Positions 12,716 through 25,485 of a stretch of DNA of 64,000 nt are shown here, in pieces; positions within the stretch are counted from its first letter, which is position 1, and the number at the start of each line of letters is the position of its first letter. Source of the DNA: Marchantia polymorpha subsp. ruderalis (taxonomy: Eukaryota; Streptophyta; Marchantiopsida; Marchantiales; Marchantiaceae); assembly GCA_037833965.1 (NCBI GenBank), contig AP031354.1:1156001-1220000 (forward strand), read 5' to 3'. The position numbers and the translations under genes were made by a program. The notes under the pieces were generated by a model. It saw nothing but the letters and a program-made list of their open reading frames with translations. It was not told the origin of the DNA and searched no databases.

Positions 12716-15700
12716 AGCATGCACAGCGTCGTGGTAACGTCTAAGGAACATGCTTGCTAACAAGGGTACCCTCGGTAGACCTTGTACCTTGTAACAAGGC
12801 AAAGCAAAGCATAGATTCTCATCTGTGAGCACCTTGGGAAAGAGAAATGCATGTGGTTCTTTGTGTTTAGCTTCACAAAAACTTGCTCCGTAGCAAGAAA
12901 GACCTCATCGGTTGACCTCAAGTAGGAGCAGGTGTCTCATTTGGAGATCATGTTGGTTTTAGGTCGTTTTTGAGCGGCTTGCCATTCGTTGGGTTTTTGC
13001 TTTGATAGTGCTCGACATAATCTTTTGACAAAGGTCAAGATAGACGGAGTGTTTGGGATTCTAGGAGCATTTGCAGGGGTATTACTTCTGGAACAGCGCA
13101 GTGGCTCTCGCGATTGATTTGAAATATGTGAACATTGCAACGTCTGCAGAAGACACTCCCTACTATTGAACGAGCTCTCTCGGTTATCAAGGCGATTAAT
13201 CTACCTCTCAAAGAGAGCTCGGAAGGGCCGATAGTTCAGAGATATGGTTAAATCAGAGCAGTGAGGGCGTTCAGTTGTAAAAGCAGCTCTTCACGGGCAT
13301 TTCCTGCGTTGATCAGTTTGGGACACTGAAGCACCTTATTGGGGGTGGAACTTCATGAGAAGGCGCTAGTTGCAGAGTACCTTTGATCACCGACCAGTAT
13401 CCACAACAGGAGTGCTTATTTTGTTTTGAAAGGATTGCACTGTAACATATGTGCTTTCAAAAGTAAGAAATCAAAATCATCCTTTGAATCTATCTGGCTC
13501 ATGTCATCTTTTAATGGACACCTAACTTGTCAAAATGCACGATTAGACATGTACGTCTTAAGAGTCTTTGACTGTTTCCTATTGATTCTTGCATGAGCTG
13601 GCAATATTTCAAGTGTCTGCAACAACTGTATGGCTTGCGAATCTGAGCTATTCACCGAGACTATCTTGTGAAATGCTCTAAGAATGCCTACAGGCAGGGT
13701 GCCTAGACGGTCATATGCGCAATGCATATGACCTGGTTGATAGTGAGTATCTATATTTGAGATCAGAGATGCACTTGATATTTAGAAGTTTCAAGAACCT
13801 TTCCTGGCTCAATGTGGATTTGATGATAATGACAGACAGTAAGGGAGCAGCGTGCATGTTCACGAGTACATAGTTGTATCTGTGTTGATGAGAATCAGAA
13901 CTACATGATAGTGTGGATTCTCAAAAGTCTTAGTTTGCAAATTTGAGATAAGTCGAAGTAGACATGGTGATTTAAGATTTGCTCATGAAAAGGTTAAGCT
14001 CAGTAATGAGGTTCATAATCACGGAGCACTTTGTATTGTTCTGGCTGGTACCTAAATGGTCTGAGCCTTTGATGTGTGGGTCTCCCTAACTTGGCTGAAA
14101 TCGTCCTTTTTTTCACAGTTCATTTGTTGGAATGATTCTCCAACTCGTGTGTTTGCCAACCGACGCCTATGTATTGATGGATATCAGTCCTCCTCTCGAA
14201 CTATTCTCATGACAATGCTTAGTGTCATAGAAGTGTAGTCCCATTCAGCCGAGCTACACTTTGGATCAATCTTGTGTGGTAGGAACAAACCCAAACAGCT
14301 GCACAGAAAACGGTGAACCATGTTACATTTTCACGTTGAGGCTTTACACTTTTAGTTCTGATCATTGCTAATGAAGTTTGAAAAAGAAGAAATTATTATA
14401 AGGTTCCACGTGATAGGCACTATGAGAGGATAGGTAGCTCAACTAGATGGGGGAGAGAAGCTTCATATATGTTGGTTTCAGATCAAGTTTCAGATCATGC
14501 ATGGCTTCTGTCCCTGGCAGTTGTATTCTCATCACCATGTCGTCGCAACATAAGGAGGACGGGTCTTTGCCACTCTAGGAAACAGAGCGACCCACAAAAC
14601 AAACTCAGGAAATATCTTGTGAAGCTCTAAGTCTGCAGAGCTGCTTTTGAATCTATATTCCCGGATGGAGTAACTGACGAACATCGTGGCAGTCACGAAT
14701 AAAGTTGGCATCATTTCTTACAACTCAGGAGCAAGTAGAATCTAGTAAAGTCCATGATACGTTCTCTAGTAGCGATCTCTTGGCGAGAGCAACAGTTAAG
14801 GGAGTGAAGGTGAGGTTCGTAAACATGAGTAAGAACATCCATGATTGTGAGAACGGTTGTGGAACAATTGGGGACTAGAGAAAAGGTGAAATTTTCCTTA
14901 CCATCTGAAAGTATACGTCCTCTGGAGAAACCGACTGCTTGTACAAAAATTCATATCTGCAATACACTATTCAATATTCAGTTGTGACTGACCTCTCCAT
15001 AGATATTAAGAGTGGGGTTCAGAAGCTGCATGAGGTATATGCCACAGCAGGCGTTTTGTTATGTTTTCATTTTTTGGTTCACTATTGCGGGACATAAGAA
15101 CAGGACAGCTGGCTTAGAGGAGCAGTATAGAAACAAACGTTGGCTTGGTTCGCTTATCGTCTTTCAAAGCATCCAGGGCCAAACTGATCCTTTCCCTGGC
15201 TATACCTGCAGTTAATATGCCAGACAGGAATGAAGGCACGGCGTATGAAAAATAGTATGCGCATTAGATATAGGAGTTTCAGAAGCATAGAAGAGAATGA
15301 TGAACACATCGAGCTAATTCTGGCTAAGTTCACTCATCTAAGTACGAATGTCAATGGCATTTTGTCAAGACATCAAGTAAGAAGAGCTAGCCAGAGGAAA
15401 CTGGATCGGAAACAATTCATCGTTGTCTGCTGTGGTTATCGGGATAGGGGAGAATTTGGAGGTGATGTCAATGAGGTCCTCGGCGATCGATGTATAACGT
15501 GGTATATCGTTGCAAGCTTTTGTGAAGTATTTCTTCATCCTATTTACCTCCCTAGAACTATCTATTTTGTGGATATGATGAACAGAATTCGCACGTTCTT
15601 CATCTGATTCTTTTTTCTTGTCGTTCGACGGACATGGGCTTGTCCTTTCCTTTCCTTTCAGCTCCTGTCCATAGATTGAATCATGCGGTGATTCTCATCA

Positions 15701-18677
15701 GATTCATCCCCCTTCAAACGTATGCGCGGGGGAATGTTGATCGCATTTCTCATTATTCATTTGTGCTTCGAGCAGGAAAAGAGAATCGCAATCAGAATCT
15801 AAATAACCGACAAATTTTGTTCACTGCGTCCTACAGAAGAGCCGAGTGGAGAGAGGAAAGGTCTAACGTCGAGACTTTTGCTTCCTCCGACTTCGTCAAG
15901 AGAGTCGACAGAGCCTGCAATTCATTATACGGTATAGTCATCGCAACCACCCACAATCCGACAACGCTGGGATGCTCTCGAGGTCAATTTTCTTCCGTAA
16001 TTTCGTCAGTTCTCCATCTCTCGGTGCCACCACAATGCCTCCGTCGGTCATATAAAAAACACGCTCTGCCAGGGCCATGCAAAGCCCTACGGGGCTCGAG
16101 CCCAACCGAACTGACAGTTCAGTTAGACATCATCGTATCCGGAGAGAGCTTCACAGTGACCGATTGCTGAGAATGACTACGGTACGCGCTGTACTCTACT
16201 GCCCGTGAGGTGCTAGGCCTTCGAGGTTTTCTAAAGCTTGTTACTTGAAGTGCTTGGACACTGTAATCTGCCACTTCGATATAGAGAAAATGTAAAGATA
16301 CCATCAGACACAAAAAGGTACAAAATCAACAGAAATCTTAATTGACTCTCGAAATGTACTGCTTTAGGGCGTGATGTTGGATGTGTTTGAGGCATAGTGT
16401 CTCATGTTTAGGATGTTAGAGTGTATAGTTTGATAGAGATACTTTGTCTCGTCTTTGGATGTATGATGTATAGAGCACATGAGATGTACACTTTCTATAC
16501 CTTTTTCACAACACAAGCTTAGTACTTTTCCGGTCGTATGTTTACAACTTTCTATTGAATATTCATGGATTGCTACTTTTCATTAGGTGAACGTCGTTGT
16601 CATACATCACATGATTTATAGTGAAACTGTTTGCACTGGATCCGAGAGATGAAAAAAACGAGAGATTTAGATCACTCTTTTTAACATAAAAAAATGCATT
16701 TGTCTATCAATGAGCCTTACACATTGATGTTTTTTTCTAAGTGGATATTCAGATGTTTTTTTTTTATTGATGCAGTTAGTGATAGAAATACTTGATGTAA
16801 AAAAATATATTACATTTCATATTTCATTTGAATTTGAAAATCACAAGCCGGAAAAAACTATCGAAGGCCAAATATGCCATTCCCTTTACAAATCTTTTCA
16901 TGAAATTTTCATACAATATAGAAGTGAAACATTATTTCTACCTACTCGTACTATTTTTTCCAACCTTTTTCTAAAGAAAATGGACATGAAGTTGTGCAAA
17001 ATCTTTGTTATTTTTTTAGTGGATCTAGTAAACCTTCTTATTCAAAATTGAAGATGCAAAATGCACCAGCAAATTCATACTTCTGAATCTTGCTCATCTG
17101 GGAGTATTTTATGTGATTTTGACAAAATACTTCATGATACTGTTTTTCTATTTTGCATTAGGATAAAATCATATCTACTTCAAAATCGATACAAGATGCA
17201 ACAATAATTTGAGAAAATTGAGATAACAAATTACTTGAATATGTACAAACCATGCTCATGTAAAGAATGCATACGTAAAATTATCAAAGCCGATGATGTC
17301 AAATATCATTTTACTCTCGAAAGTGCATCAAATGTTTATCAATAGCAAGAGCGGGTACGCTGTTATATTTTTATCAGAAATTGGGATCATCTTAAAGTTA
17401 TTGAAGAAGAAACCAGGACCTACTTAGTTTCATAATAATGATAAAGCATTAACAGTTTTGGACGAAAATTTAGTATGATCTCAATGATGATCGGAGTGTT
17501 CATTTTACAGCCAGTTGTCCTCGCATTCAGACGCAATAGAGGCCTACACCAAGTTTATTTGAAGAAGCAATTAAAAAATCTTGAGACATAAACCCATTTT
17601 TGAGAATCTCCATGTAGAGATGGCAGATGATCACTTCCCAACTCAACACCTGCTACTCGAGTCAAGTACAGCTCGTGTTCTGTCAAAGCTCAATGGTGCC
17701 ACAGGCCTTGCGGTGATCTGAAGGATCCAAGACCCTGAGTCAAGAGATGTGCACAGTTCCAAGGGTGAAGACCACGTGCCAAATCCTATCTGAACAGAGC
17801 ACTCTTCACTCGCTCTTTCTTTACCAAATCCAAGTCTTTGTCAAAACAAACCTCTGAAGTTCAGTCACGAGGCAGGAGGAACACAGGCAGGCACCGTTTT
17901 CCCCTCGGTCGCGAGGCTCGCAGATCCAGTTATAACGAGTACGCGTATCCACGTTCGATCCGAATTGTGCGTCAGCCAATCATGAATCAGATGTTGCAAT
18001 TATCCTGTCTTTGATCCGGTCCAAGTATAATACGAATCCAGTTCGAATGACGCAAGATGGCCTGGCAGAGGGAAAATTCTTTGGATCAATGACAAAAAAA
18101 AGCACGAAACATTTCGTCACCTTGACTCAGAACTGATTGACTTGACTGAGCTCAGGGTCAACCATGGGCCGTCAATTCTACCGCCTTCCCACAGTTAGAG
18201 TCTATCATCTTAAAACTAAAGTCCCTACTGCTAATCCTCGGGATGTAGGCACCACGAGGTGTTGGTAACGTAGCATACTAAGCATACATTCTGGCTGGTC
18301 CTACGGGTCTTGCGTTCGTACCCAAATATTCCAGGATTCTGGAACCTCTAATTGTTGCATTCAGTTTATTCATTTTTCTATATAATAAGATGTAGAGTCT
18401 GCACATCCATGAACTGAACCCACAGCTGACAAAAGGAAGCTCAATTTTCGGTCTGTAGTCACACATAGTCTGTATTTTGTGCCTCTCTTATAATATATTG
18501 TACTCTGTACTCAGCGGAATCCTCAGCGAGATCATGCCCTCAGAAAGAAGCTGGCTCACGCCGGGTCAGACTCTTATCTAGACTTGCATGTCCACGATGT
18601 TGCCATCATGGACACGCATACTGTGAGCCTGTGAGAACAAATCCCGAGGGCCTGATTTCGTCGTTTTAGTTTCGAAG

Positions 18678-18708
<31 letters not shown>

Positions 18709-18710
18709 AA
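18678..18710. repeat. (AT)n microsatellite
   Basis: An alternating AT tract of about 33 bases, interrupted once by C. Simple sequence, likely length-variable between individuals. Confidence 0.9.
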
Positions 18711-20185
18711 TGTTTAGCGAGACGCATGTGAGATGATAATAGCCCAAAAATTGCTGTGCTAGAAATCTTGATCTACGAATTCCAGTTTCTACGGTATGTG
18801 GTCCAACTGCCTTCATTTGAAACCGAAAATGAAGATGTGGATAGCTTATGAAAACATGGATATCTTAAAAGGGCATAGTAGTTCTTATATAAAATAGTTT
18901 CTGAACAAGATTATCATTTAGGTGTTATCTCGACATGCTAATTACAAAGTACTTTGATCAATTGTATAATGCATCGTTCAACTACTTCTTGCATCTTAGA
19001 AATTTCAAGTCCATCATGAATACCTCTACTTTCCTAAACGGTGTCTTTTTCTATTGATCTTATTTTAGTTAAAGCATTGATTTAGTAAAATCACCATATT
19101 TTAGGCACAGTGAAATGAGTTCCAAAAATTTAATTCTTAAGATGCTACGTAATTTTTTCTGCTTTTGGTATCATTCAACTTCCTCCGAGAGCTTCAATTG
19201 TCTTTAAAGAGCCCCTGTCACTATTTGTATAGTCTCTGCGTTCGATGAGTTTTAGTTTCACCCTTTATAACAGTACTGGTTTTTACGTGTTGTTAATTGT
19301 GATACATTTGTAAATGTATCACACTTTTCAATGTCTTGGTCAACAGGAGCTAACCCGTGTTTATTTCACCCATCTCAATATAAATATAAATATAGAGGGA
19401 GGTATCTATCTAAATATAGACTGAAAACTACGCATAAACTTTGCGATCTACTCACTAACTAAACCAACTGTCACTCTCCAGATCCAAGGAGAAAGTGGTG
19501 CCAAACTGTTTATACACATCACATGGTAACTGAAGATGCTCAAGTTGTTAGAAGAAAGTTATGATTGATACTCTTTGCTTTAAATAACCAAGATAATTTG
19601 AGTGGAGGTACTAAACTACAGAATGGTGACAATATGGAATTGATCTTTTCTGTTCATGGCTTGCTTAAATCATAAACAAAGGTGTTACAACAAGCTTTCA
19701 AATCCATCTGAAGAAATTTCATTATATTTTTTCCAGATAAATGGATCGAGTAGTGGCAGTTGTTCTAGATGGAGAGAATGAAAAGCCTCATCAACTACAA
19801 CATTACAAATACCTATAAAATAAAGCGTTTGTATTGGTTTCATTTAATTACCTGGCCTGAAGGATCAAGACAGCTTTCCTATACTTTGCACGGGGTATGT
19901 GCTCTTAGTAGGCAGTTGGTTTACTGTTCAGATGCTCACTCAGGACCAGATTGCATTCTCTTGTTTTCAGTTGTCTGAACAGGAAATTAAAACAGGTACA
20001 TTGTCATCTCAGGGTCATATGTGAAACTAAATATATTAATCTGATCACAGGTTTTATCTCCACAGTAACTTGGCAAGCAGGTAATGTGTCCTCTAGAGGT
20101 CATACCCACAACCCTGAAAGAACTTCTAGTAGCCTAAAGCAGTTTTTTCTTGGAGGTTTGAAGGGTAACTGATTAAGGTCCAATG

Positions 20186-20206
20186 TTTAGGGTTTAGGGT
20201 TTAGTC
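20186..20206 (+). repeat. short plant telomere-type repeat (TTTAGGG)n
   Basis: The tract TTTAGGGTTTAGGGTTTAG gives about 2.7 units of the plant telomere repeat. It is either a micro-scale interstitial telomere, as left by double-strand-break repair, or a telo-box-like promoter element. No gene start was identified just downstream, so the first reading is slightly preferred. Confidence 0.8.
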
Positions 20207-21330
20207 CACCCGTTCTCACGCTCTACAAGCCATGAAATCTCATGGAGAAACAAGGGACTGACTAGATCGCTTGACTATCTGGTTATACATCTGGTTTGAT
20301 ATGATTTTTAAGATTTAGTCGAGAAGATCACAGTGACCATTGTAAAATTTGCATGTCCTAAGGTGCTGCATGCGCACTGGAGGAGACATGATCTTTGGCC
20401 TCGGAAGGATCTTGCATATTTCACCTTCAATGGCCAAGTGATCTTTTACACTTAAAGCTTAGAGCGGAAATTCGATATGGCCGTGAACTATTAGGTGTGT
20501 TTTCAGAGTCTTTGTCATTTTCCAGAGTGGTTACCTTGGTCAAGTTAATATAAATTGTGTTAGGAAGTTGCACATTTGTAAATTCTGAAGTCCACCTACG
20601 CTTAGTCCATCCTGTTAGAAAAGGTTGAGCGGCTTCAAGATCACATCTGAGGTTCACGATCCGAACCTCAGAAGACGGAAGGCGGAAAATATCTGCGTCA
20701 CATACTTGGAAAGGAATACTCTGTTCTACGTGGAAACATGGAGGAGAGTGGTTCAATCCGTGTACTCAGGTTTCTTAGCTCCAATTAAGTCACTGAGAAA
20801 CTGTAAAGTGGATTACAGAGGGTTCAACGAAGTATGATAACACGCGTCCGCATGAAACATGAGTATGAGAATTCCTCAAGCAATCTATATTTTAAGGCGA
20901 GCAGAGTTACACTGCTTCCACTGGGGATGGCCCTTCATGCAAAAATCGTGACAGACAGCAGAGCTTTTGACTAAGCACTTTGTGTCCCCAATGAACTTGA
21001 GGCCACACCCCACAAATTTGGTGAGGATGGTCAATACATCTGCAAGAACATCCTACAAATCTCGCACCCTTCTGATGTAGCTCGAAGCCTTGGATGTATG
21101 CGGAATATTCAACCTTCATACAGGACTGGGAGGTCAGTAAGGAGGCTCGTCTTAGTCATGATTCGAAAGAGCCTTGCGAGATTTCCCTGTAGCTCCTGAG
21201 GTACTACCTCCAGGAAATCCTGCAGATATGCAGTGCATGTGCCCAGTATTAAAGGGACAGAGGACGTGCAGGAGAATCCAATTCAGGATCAGCCATCTTC
21301 ACATCTTCTGAAACCACTAAGGGCAACACA

Positions 21331-22779
21331 ATGAAGTCCCCATTCGTTCTCGCAATTCTCTCGCTGGCACTGATGCTCGGACAGCGTGCATCAATGGCCA
21401 CAGCTCAGAAAATGGTCTTTGCTCACTACTTGATTTACGCACCGGATTCCATCGACACATACAAGCGGGAAATCTCTCTCGCTCAAAGCAAGGGCATCGA
21501 CGCATTCGCATTGAACACCAATGTCTACCGAAAGAACTTGTTCGATAATATTTACGAGGCAGCGAGACAGGTCGGGTCCAGCTTCAAGCTCTTCTTCTCA
21601 GCTGACATCCACGTCGATGGCAATGGCCGCCTCTCTCCGGCCAACATCGTCAGCATGCTCGCCGACTACAGAACCCATCCGAACCAGCTGTTCTACAACA
21701 ACAAGGCATTGTTCACCTCGTGGCTCGGCAACAACAACGACTACTGGTCGTTCTACGGCTACGCGAACTCCAAAGCTGCCTGGGATGACATCTTCTCACA
21801 GGCCGGTGGCAAGAGCCTGTACTTCTTCATCCCCTTCTTCCCGACCGATGGGTCCTACTACGGCGTCAAGGGGATCGTTTACGACACCTTCGGATCGACC
21901 GTCGACGGGTACTTCGGATGGGAGAGCTCGGCCTGGAATTATTTGGGAGGCAATTTCGACACCCCCGGGACAACGCCTGGAGATGCCAGCTCTTTGACGG
22001 TGAGCAACGATCTGGGCAAGACGTACATGGCTGCGGCGGCACCCTGGTTCTTCAAGAATCTCGGAGGCACCTCAGGCACCATATGCTGCGTGGCAAATTC
22101 TCCGTCCTGCAATCCTGCCGCTGGAAGGGACGCGAATTCCGAATGTCCCTGTCATGTGAAGGGCAACTATCAAGGGCCAGGTCTCTGGGTGCAGCATTGG
22201 GGCCAGATCATCGCCAATCCTCCTCCTCTGGTGGAAATCGTCTCGTGGAATGACTGGATCGAAGGGCATTACATCGCTCCGGGTTACAGCTCTGGTGCAG
22301 CCGCTTCCTCTGCCTACGTCGACGTCGCTGGATTTCCTCATCAAGCGTACCTGGAGCTCGGCCAGCATTACATTCAGTGGTACAAAACAGGATCCGAGCC
22401 CATCGCTACGAAGGACTCGGTTTATTTGTTTTACTACACCATGCCCAAATCCACGTCCATCCCTGGAGTGTGCGGCATCCTGCATGCAGACAAGCTATCT
22501 GATGTTCTCTACGGGGCAGTGATCCTCTCTCCGGGTCCGTCCGCTACCGTCACATTGCATTCTGGTGGTTCTACGCACACACAGACTGTCACCCAGGGCG
22601 TGTCGGTTATCGGAATGGGATTCTCTACTGGCACACAATCGCTGACCTTCACTCGTGGCTCGACGACCTTCACTCTGACTGGCGCCAAGCCCATCATCAA
22701 CTCCGGCATGCCCAAGTATGACTTCAATGTCTATTCTACATTCTGCGCTGACGTGCAGAATGGGCACTGCGGCAGCTGA
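21331..22779 (+). CDS. secreted GH71 alpha-1,3-glucanase (mutanase-like)
   Basis: A single uninterrupted 482-aa frame. Residues 1-25 form a signal peptide (hydrophobic ILSLALMLG core, small residues before QKMVFAHYL). The mature protein opens with the GH71 signature FAHY, then KGIDAFALN, an FTSWLG segment, FIPFFPTDG, DGYFGWESSAW and, at about residues 300-315, VEIVSWNDWIEGHYI. That last motif is the most conserved block of fungal alpha-1,3-glucanases. A Cys-rich loop (CC...C...C.C) lies near residues 251-270. The enzyme would hydrolyse alpha-1,3-glucan, a fungal wall polymer, outside the cell. GH71 is essentially a fungal family, so an intronless, GC-rich, codon-biased copy in plant DNA suggests acquisition from a fungus or a retrocopy of such a gene. 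Contamination is unlikely because plant genes flank it in one contig, although a misassembly cannot be excluded from sequence alone. A close AATAAA follows the stop. Confidence 0.9.
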   Translation: MKSPFVLAILSLALMLGQRASMATAQKMVFAHYLIYAPDSIDTYKREISLAQSKGIDAFALNTNVYRKNLFDNIYEAARQVGSSFKLFFSADIHVDGNGRLSPANIVSMLADYRTHPNQLFYNNKALFTSWLGNNNDYWSFYGYANSKAAWDDIFSQAGGKSLYFFIPFFPTDGSYYGVKGIVYDTFGSTVDGYFGWESSAWNYLGGNFDTPGTTPGDASSLTVSNDLGKTYMAAAAPWFFKNLGGTSGTICCVANSPSCNPAAGRDANSECPCHVKGNYQGPGLWVQHWGQIIANPPPLVEIVSWNDWIEGHYIAPGYSSGAAASSAYVDVAGFPHQAYLELGQHYIQWYKTGSEPIATKDSVYLFYYTMPKSTSIPGVCGILHADKLSDVLYGAVILSPGPSATVTLHSGGSTHTQTVTQGVSVIGMGFSTGTQSLTFTRGSTTFTLTGAKPIINSGMPKYDFNVYSTFCADVQNGHCGS

Positions 22780-22800
22780 TTCAGACCCACGCTCGTTCTC

Positions 22801-22806
22801 AATAAA
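22801..22806 (+). promoter_or_regulatory. AATAAA polyadenylation signal candidate of the GH71 gene
   Basis: AATAAA lies 22 bases after the stop codon of the GH71 frame, the usual type of near-upstream element for plant mRNA 3' ends. Confidence 0.5.
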
Positions 22807-23147
22807 GGGAACTCGTGGGCTGCCAACATTGTGCCTCTCTGAGCACCAGATCAAAGGGCTTCACCGAGATCTCGAATAATAATTGTACCTCACGGTGCTG
22901 GAACAAAGGAAACACTTAAAAGATAGATATTAGTGGAGACATGTTTTTAACGTCAGTTTTCTTTAACGTAATAAATCTTTTCATGTCCTTTAATTACAAT
23001 TATCCATACTACTCGGACTAAGTTAGAATCTGTTTTCATTTGAGAACAATATAGCCCTACTATGTGTAAAAACTAATCACTGCTTGCTTGTGCTTCACAG
23101 CGAAAGCCTATGTTTTTATGCATGTCCCACTCTCGTAAGCTTCTATC

Positions 23148-23168
23148 TATATATATATATATATATAT
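23148..23168. repeat. (AT)n microsatellite
   Basis: A pure alternating AT tract of about 21 bases. Confidence 0.9.
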
Positions 23169-23340
23169 GGCCTTCTATACACAGGAGCTCATGGATGGAT
23201 TGACTGTGGACTTACATGAACTAGTTATGGACACTTTGGTCTTATGTGACATACATATATATTCTACTTTGAGGTCACGGCAGATGATAATAGAACCATA
23301 ATATCCAATTAATGATCCGCAATAATTTGGCTCTATACGA

Positions 23341-23402
23341 CTGTCTGAAGACCATACAGTGTATGGTCTTCAGACAGTAGCGTGTATGGCATACACGCTA
23401 CT
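23341..23402. repeat. two adjacent perfect inverted repeats (hairpins)
   Basis: The first hairpin, 23341-23377, has perfect 17-base arms (CTGTCTGAAGACCATAC and its complement) around a 3-base loop AGT. The second, 23376-23402, has perfect 12-base arms (AGTAGCGTGTAT and its complement) around GGC. The two share two bases. No gene or terminator context explains them. Confidence 0.9.
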
Positions 23403-24815
23403 TCTTGAAGGTTAGGTCCGTGACCTGCACACATGCTGAGCAGTGCTTCAAATGCTATCGAATCTCAAGGGCCCGATACTTTTTGCCGTAATCTACGGGA
23501 GAAGGAAGTGCTGGAAAGATTGTCGCTCATGACAAAGTCATTCACAAGTAAAGAAATAAATTTTAAACAATATTTGAATGTATCCCCTCGCATTGATAAT
23601 GGTAGCTGTCCCTTAGTTCTTAATCAAATATAGCTCTTTTAATATGGATCAATTTCTCAACCCTGAGCTGATTCATTTCACTCGTCTGGAGCCTTCTCAT
23701 CCTATGATATATGTCTCATATCTTGATCGGTATATATGTCATGGTTGTATAACCTCAGGAGATATTTGTATAAAACAGTTCGCTCGACACAAATTTCCAA
23801 CAGGTTTTCAAATACCTCTGATAAGTCAGCGGTACTCAAGATCGAGAAGTCTTTTCGTTGAAGAGAAGTAGGAATCTCAATTTCACGAAATTGAGATGCT
23901 TACAGCTATTCAACGATACAACTTGAGATCCAGGGTAAATATTCAATGAGTAGCTTATGAGATAATCCATATAAGCCTTCATATCTCGAGCAGTTTAGGA
24001 AAGGAGACTTCCAACTTAGCAGAGTTATTGTTAGAGTGATCCAGAAATCTAGTGGGTTGGTTGAACTCATGCAGATGAAATTTAGCAACCAAATAATGGA
24101 CTGCACGAGGTTGCACCCTCCCACGAACATGGTATACATCTTGAACCATCTAGCTTCTTGTCAGGAGGTTTTTCTTTGATATCCTCATTCTCTACCATAT
24201 CGATGTCCAGTCTACTGATGGCCAATCTGCTGCTGCAGGCAACTGCCAGCTGGATGCCCAGAGCACGTTGCCCAGACGCAGAGATGTCTCCGGGAGAATA
24301 GGCCTAGTTTCGCACAACGTAACATATGATATGTATTAGTAACGCATGTCTTGAATACATGATATATGTGCCAGCGGTTCCTACTTAGATCGTGGACCTG
24401 TAGCTGACAAATATTTGAAGCAAAGAGCTTACTTTACGATGATGAAAAGTTCTGTTTCTCCCAGTCATACTTCAACATATACGGTCTGATATTGTGAAGA
24501 AAATATGTACAGATATTTAAAAATGTATATAGATACATGTTCTCTTGTAGATCATGCTGAACTCATCTTCCTAAGGTACGAGTCATTATTAGTATCTCCA
24601 AATATGTCATTGAATATAAAAATACATCCTAGAACTATCTGATTTGCGATGATATGTGCCGGACTAGTACAAAATGTAAGACTCCAATTATTAATTGATA
24701 TATACTTTCAATGTCTCATTGGAAAGTATGTATCATATCAAGATGACTTCATGTTGTAATCAGTGCTAGTGTAAGTGGTTCCTCGTTCACCTCGAATCCT
24801 ATTAATGGAGTTTGA

Positions 24816-25094
24816 GGCCTTCCTCCTCAAGTCAGCGCTGAAATACTGCTACTCGCGGATCTGGTCAAGACAGCAACAAATCCAAGCGTCCCCGATGAGA
24901 TACGATATAACAAATCCGAAAGACTTGAGGGATTAGCTTATGGCTTTACGTTATGGTCAGCAGGGAAAGCTTTAATTTCCATGTCCAATTGGTATCGTAC
25001 TGGCCGCGTCCACTTTGACTTCGAGAAACCTAATGTACACCATAATGAGACACTAGATCCTGATCATATTCATAAACGCTTTATTTGTGCATAG
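24816..25094 (+). CDS. unassigned coding-like frame A (possible exon)
   Basis: A 92-codon open frame without an initiating ATG near its 5' end. Its composition is protein-like: a leucine-rich helix (ILLLADLVKTA), then IRYNKSERLEGLAYGF, a W-containing segment (LISMSNWYRTGRVHFDFEKP) and an acidic, His-rich end. The AG in CTCAAGTCAG just upstream of GCTGAAATA could serve as an acceptor. I do not recognise the family. Frame B, 390 bp downstream on the same strand, may belong with it. It may be an exon of an unannotated gene or a gene relic. Confidence 0.3.
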   Translation, partial: GLPPQVSAEILLLADLVKTATNPSVPDEIRYNKSERLEGLAYGFTLWSAGKALISMSNWYRTGRVHFDFEKPNVHHNETLDPDHIHKRFICA

Positions 25095-25485
25095 AAAAAG
25101 GAAGACCTAGTCATATGGCAAAACGGATGTGAAGACCCTATCCATGTCATAGAAAATGATTGACAGGATTGACTTGATGGACTTGATGGACAGGATGTGG
25201 TCGGTAAAGCCATGATAACCTGCGTATGCTGCTCAATATCGCAAACGTGTCGAACTATGACAACAAGGCACGAGGGAAATCCTGCATACATACTCACCAG
25301 ATGTCTCACCTGAAGTGAGATGTGTGATAACAGTCATCACGAACAAACGAAAAAAACTGTGGAGGATGTCATTCGTCTTATTCGCCGTTCAGATAAGCTA
25401 CTAGCTACTACATATAGTTCAAATTGCTAATTCAAATTAACTAACACCAAATAAGTTTACAAGTAAAAAACACTTGCGATAATAG

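Larger units (their letters stand above)
12716..21330. other. long intergenic region, no supported gene
   Basis: No protein family, RNA gene or multi-exon structure was recognised on either strand. Open frames at 15012-15215, 15230-15607 and 15634-16170 lack motifs and look like chance frames. An AT-rich block lies at about 16.7-17.5 kb. An AT microsatellite (18678-18710) and a short telomere-type repeat (20186-20206) are listed separately. The last few hundred bases before 21331 should hold the promoter of the GH71 gene. Confidence 0.45.
22780..24815. other. intergenic, no supported gene
   Basis: Contains an AT microsatellite (23148-23168), a pair of adjacent hairpins (23341-23402) and a 32-codon ATG frame at 24203-24301 that starts with a hydrophobic MSSLLMANLLL stretch. 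That frame could be a signal-peptide exon but has no recognised partner. Nothing else is supported. Confidence 0.4.

Noticed and set aside
16020-16110. GC-rich stretch with ATATAAAA and short hairpins, considered as a small-RNA gene or solo LTR
   Set aside because: No terminal repeats, no pol III elements and no known RNA family match. The signals are too short.
15634-16170. 178-codon plus-strand frame
   Set aside because: No motif, no hydrophobic or repeat pattern, no supporting splice context. It is most likely a chance frame in a low-stop region.
21521-22854. Long antisense and other-frame ORFs across the GH71 gene
   Set aside because: Shadows of a GC-rich coding sequence, without motifs of their own.
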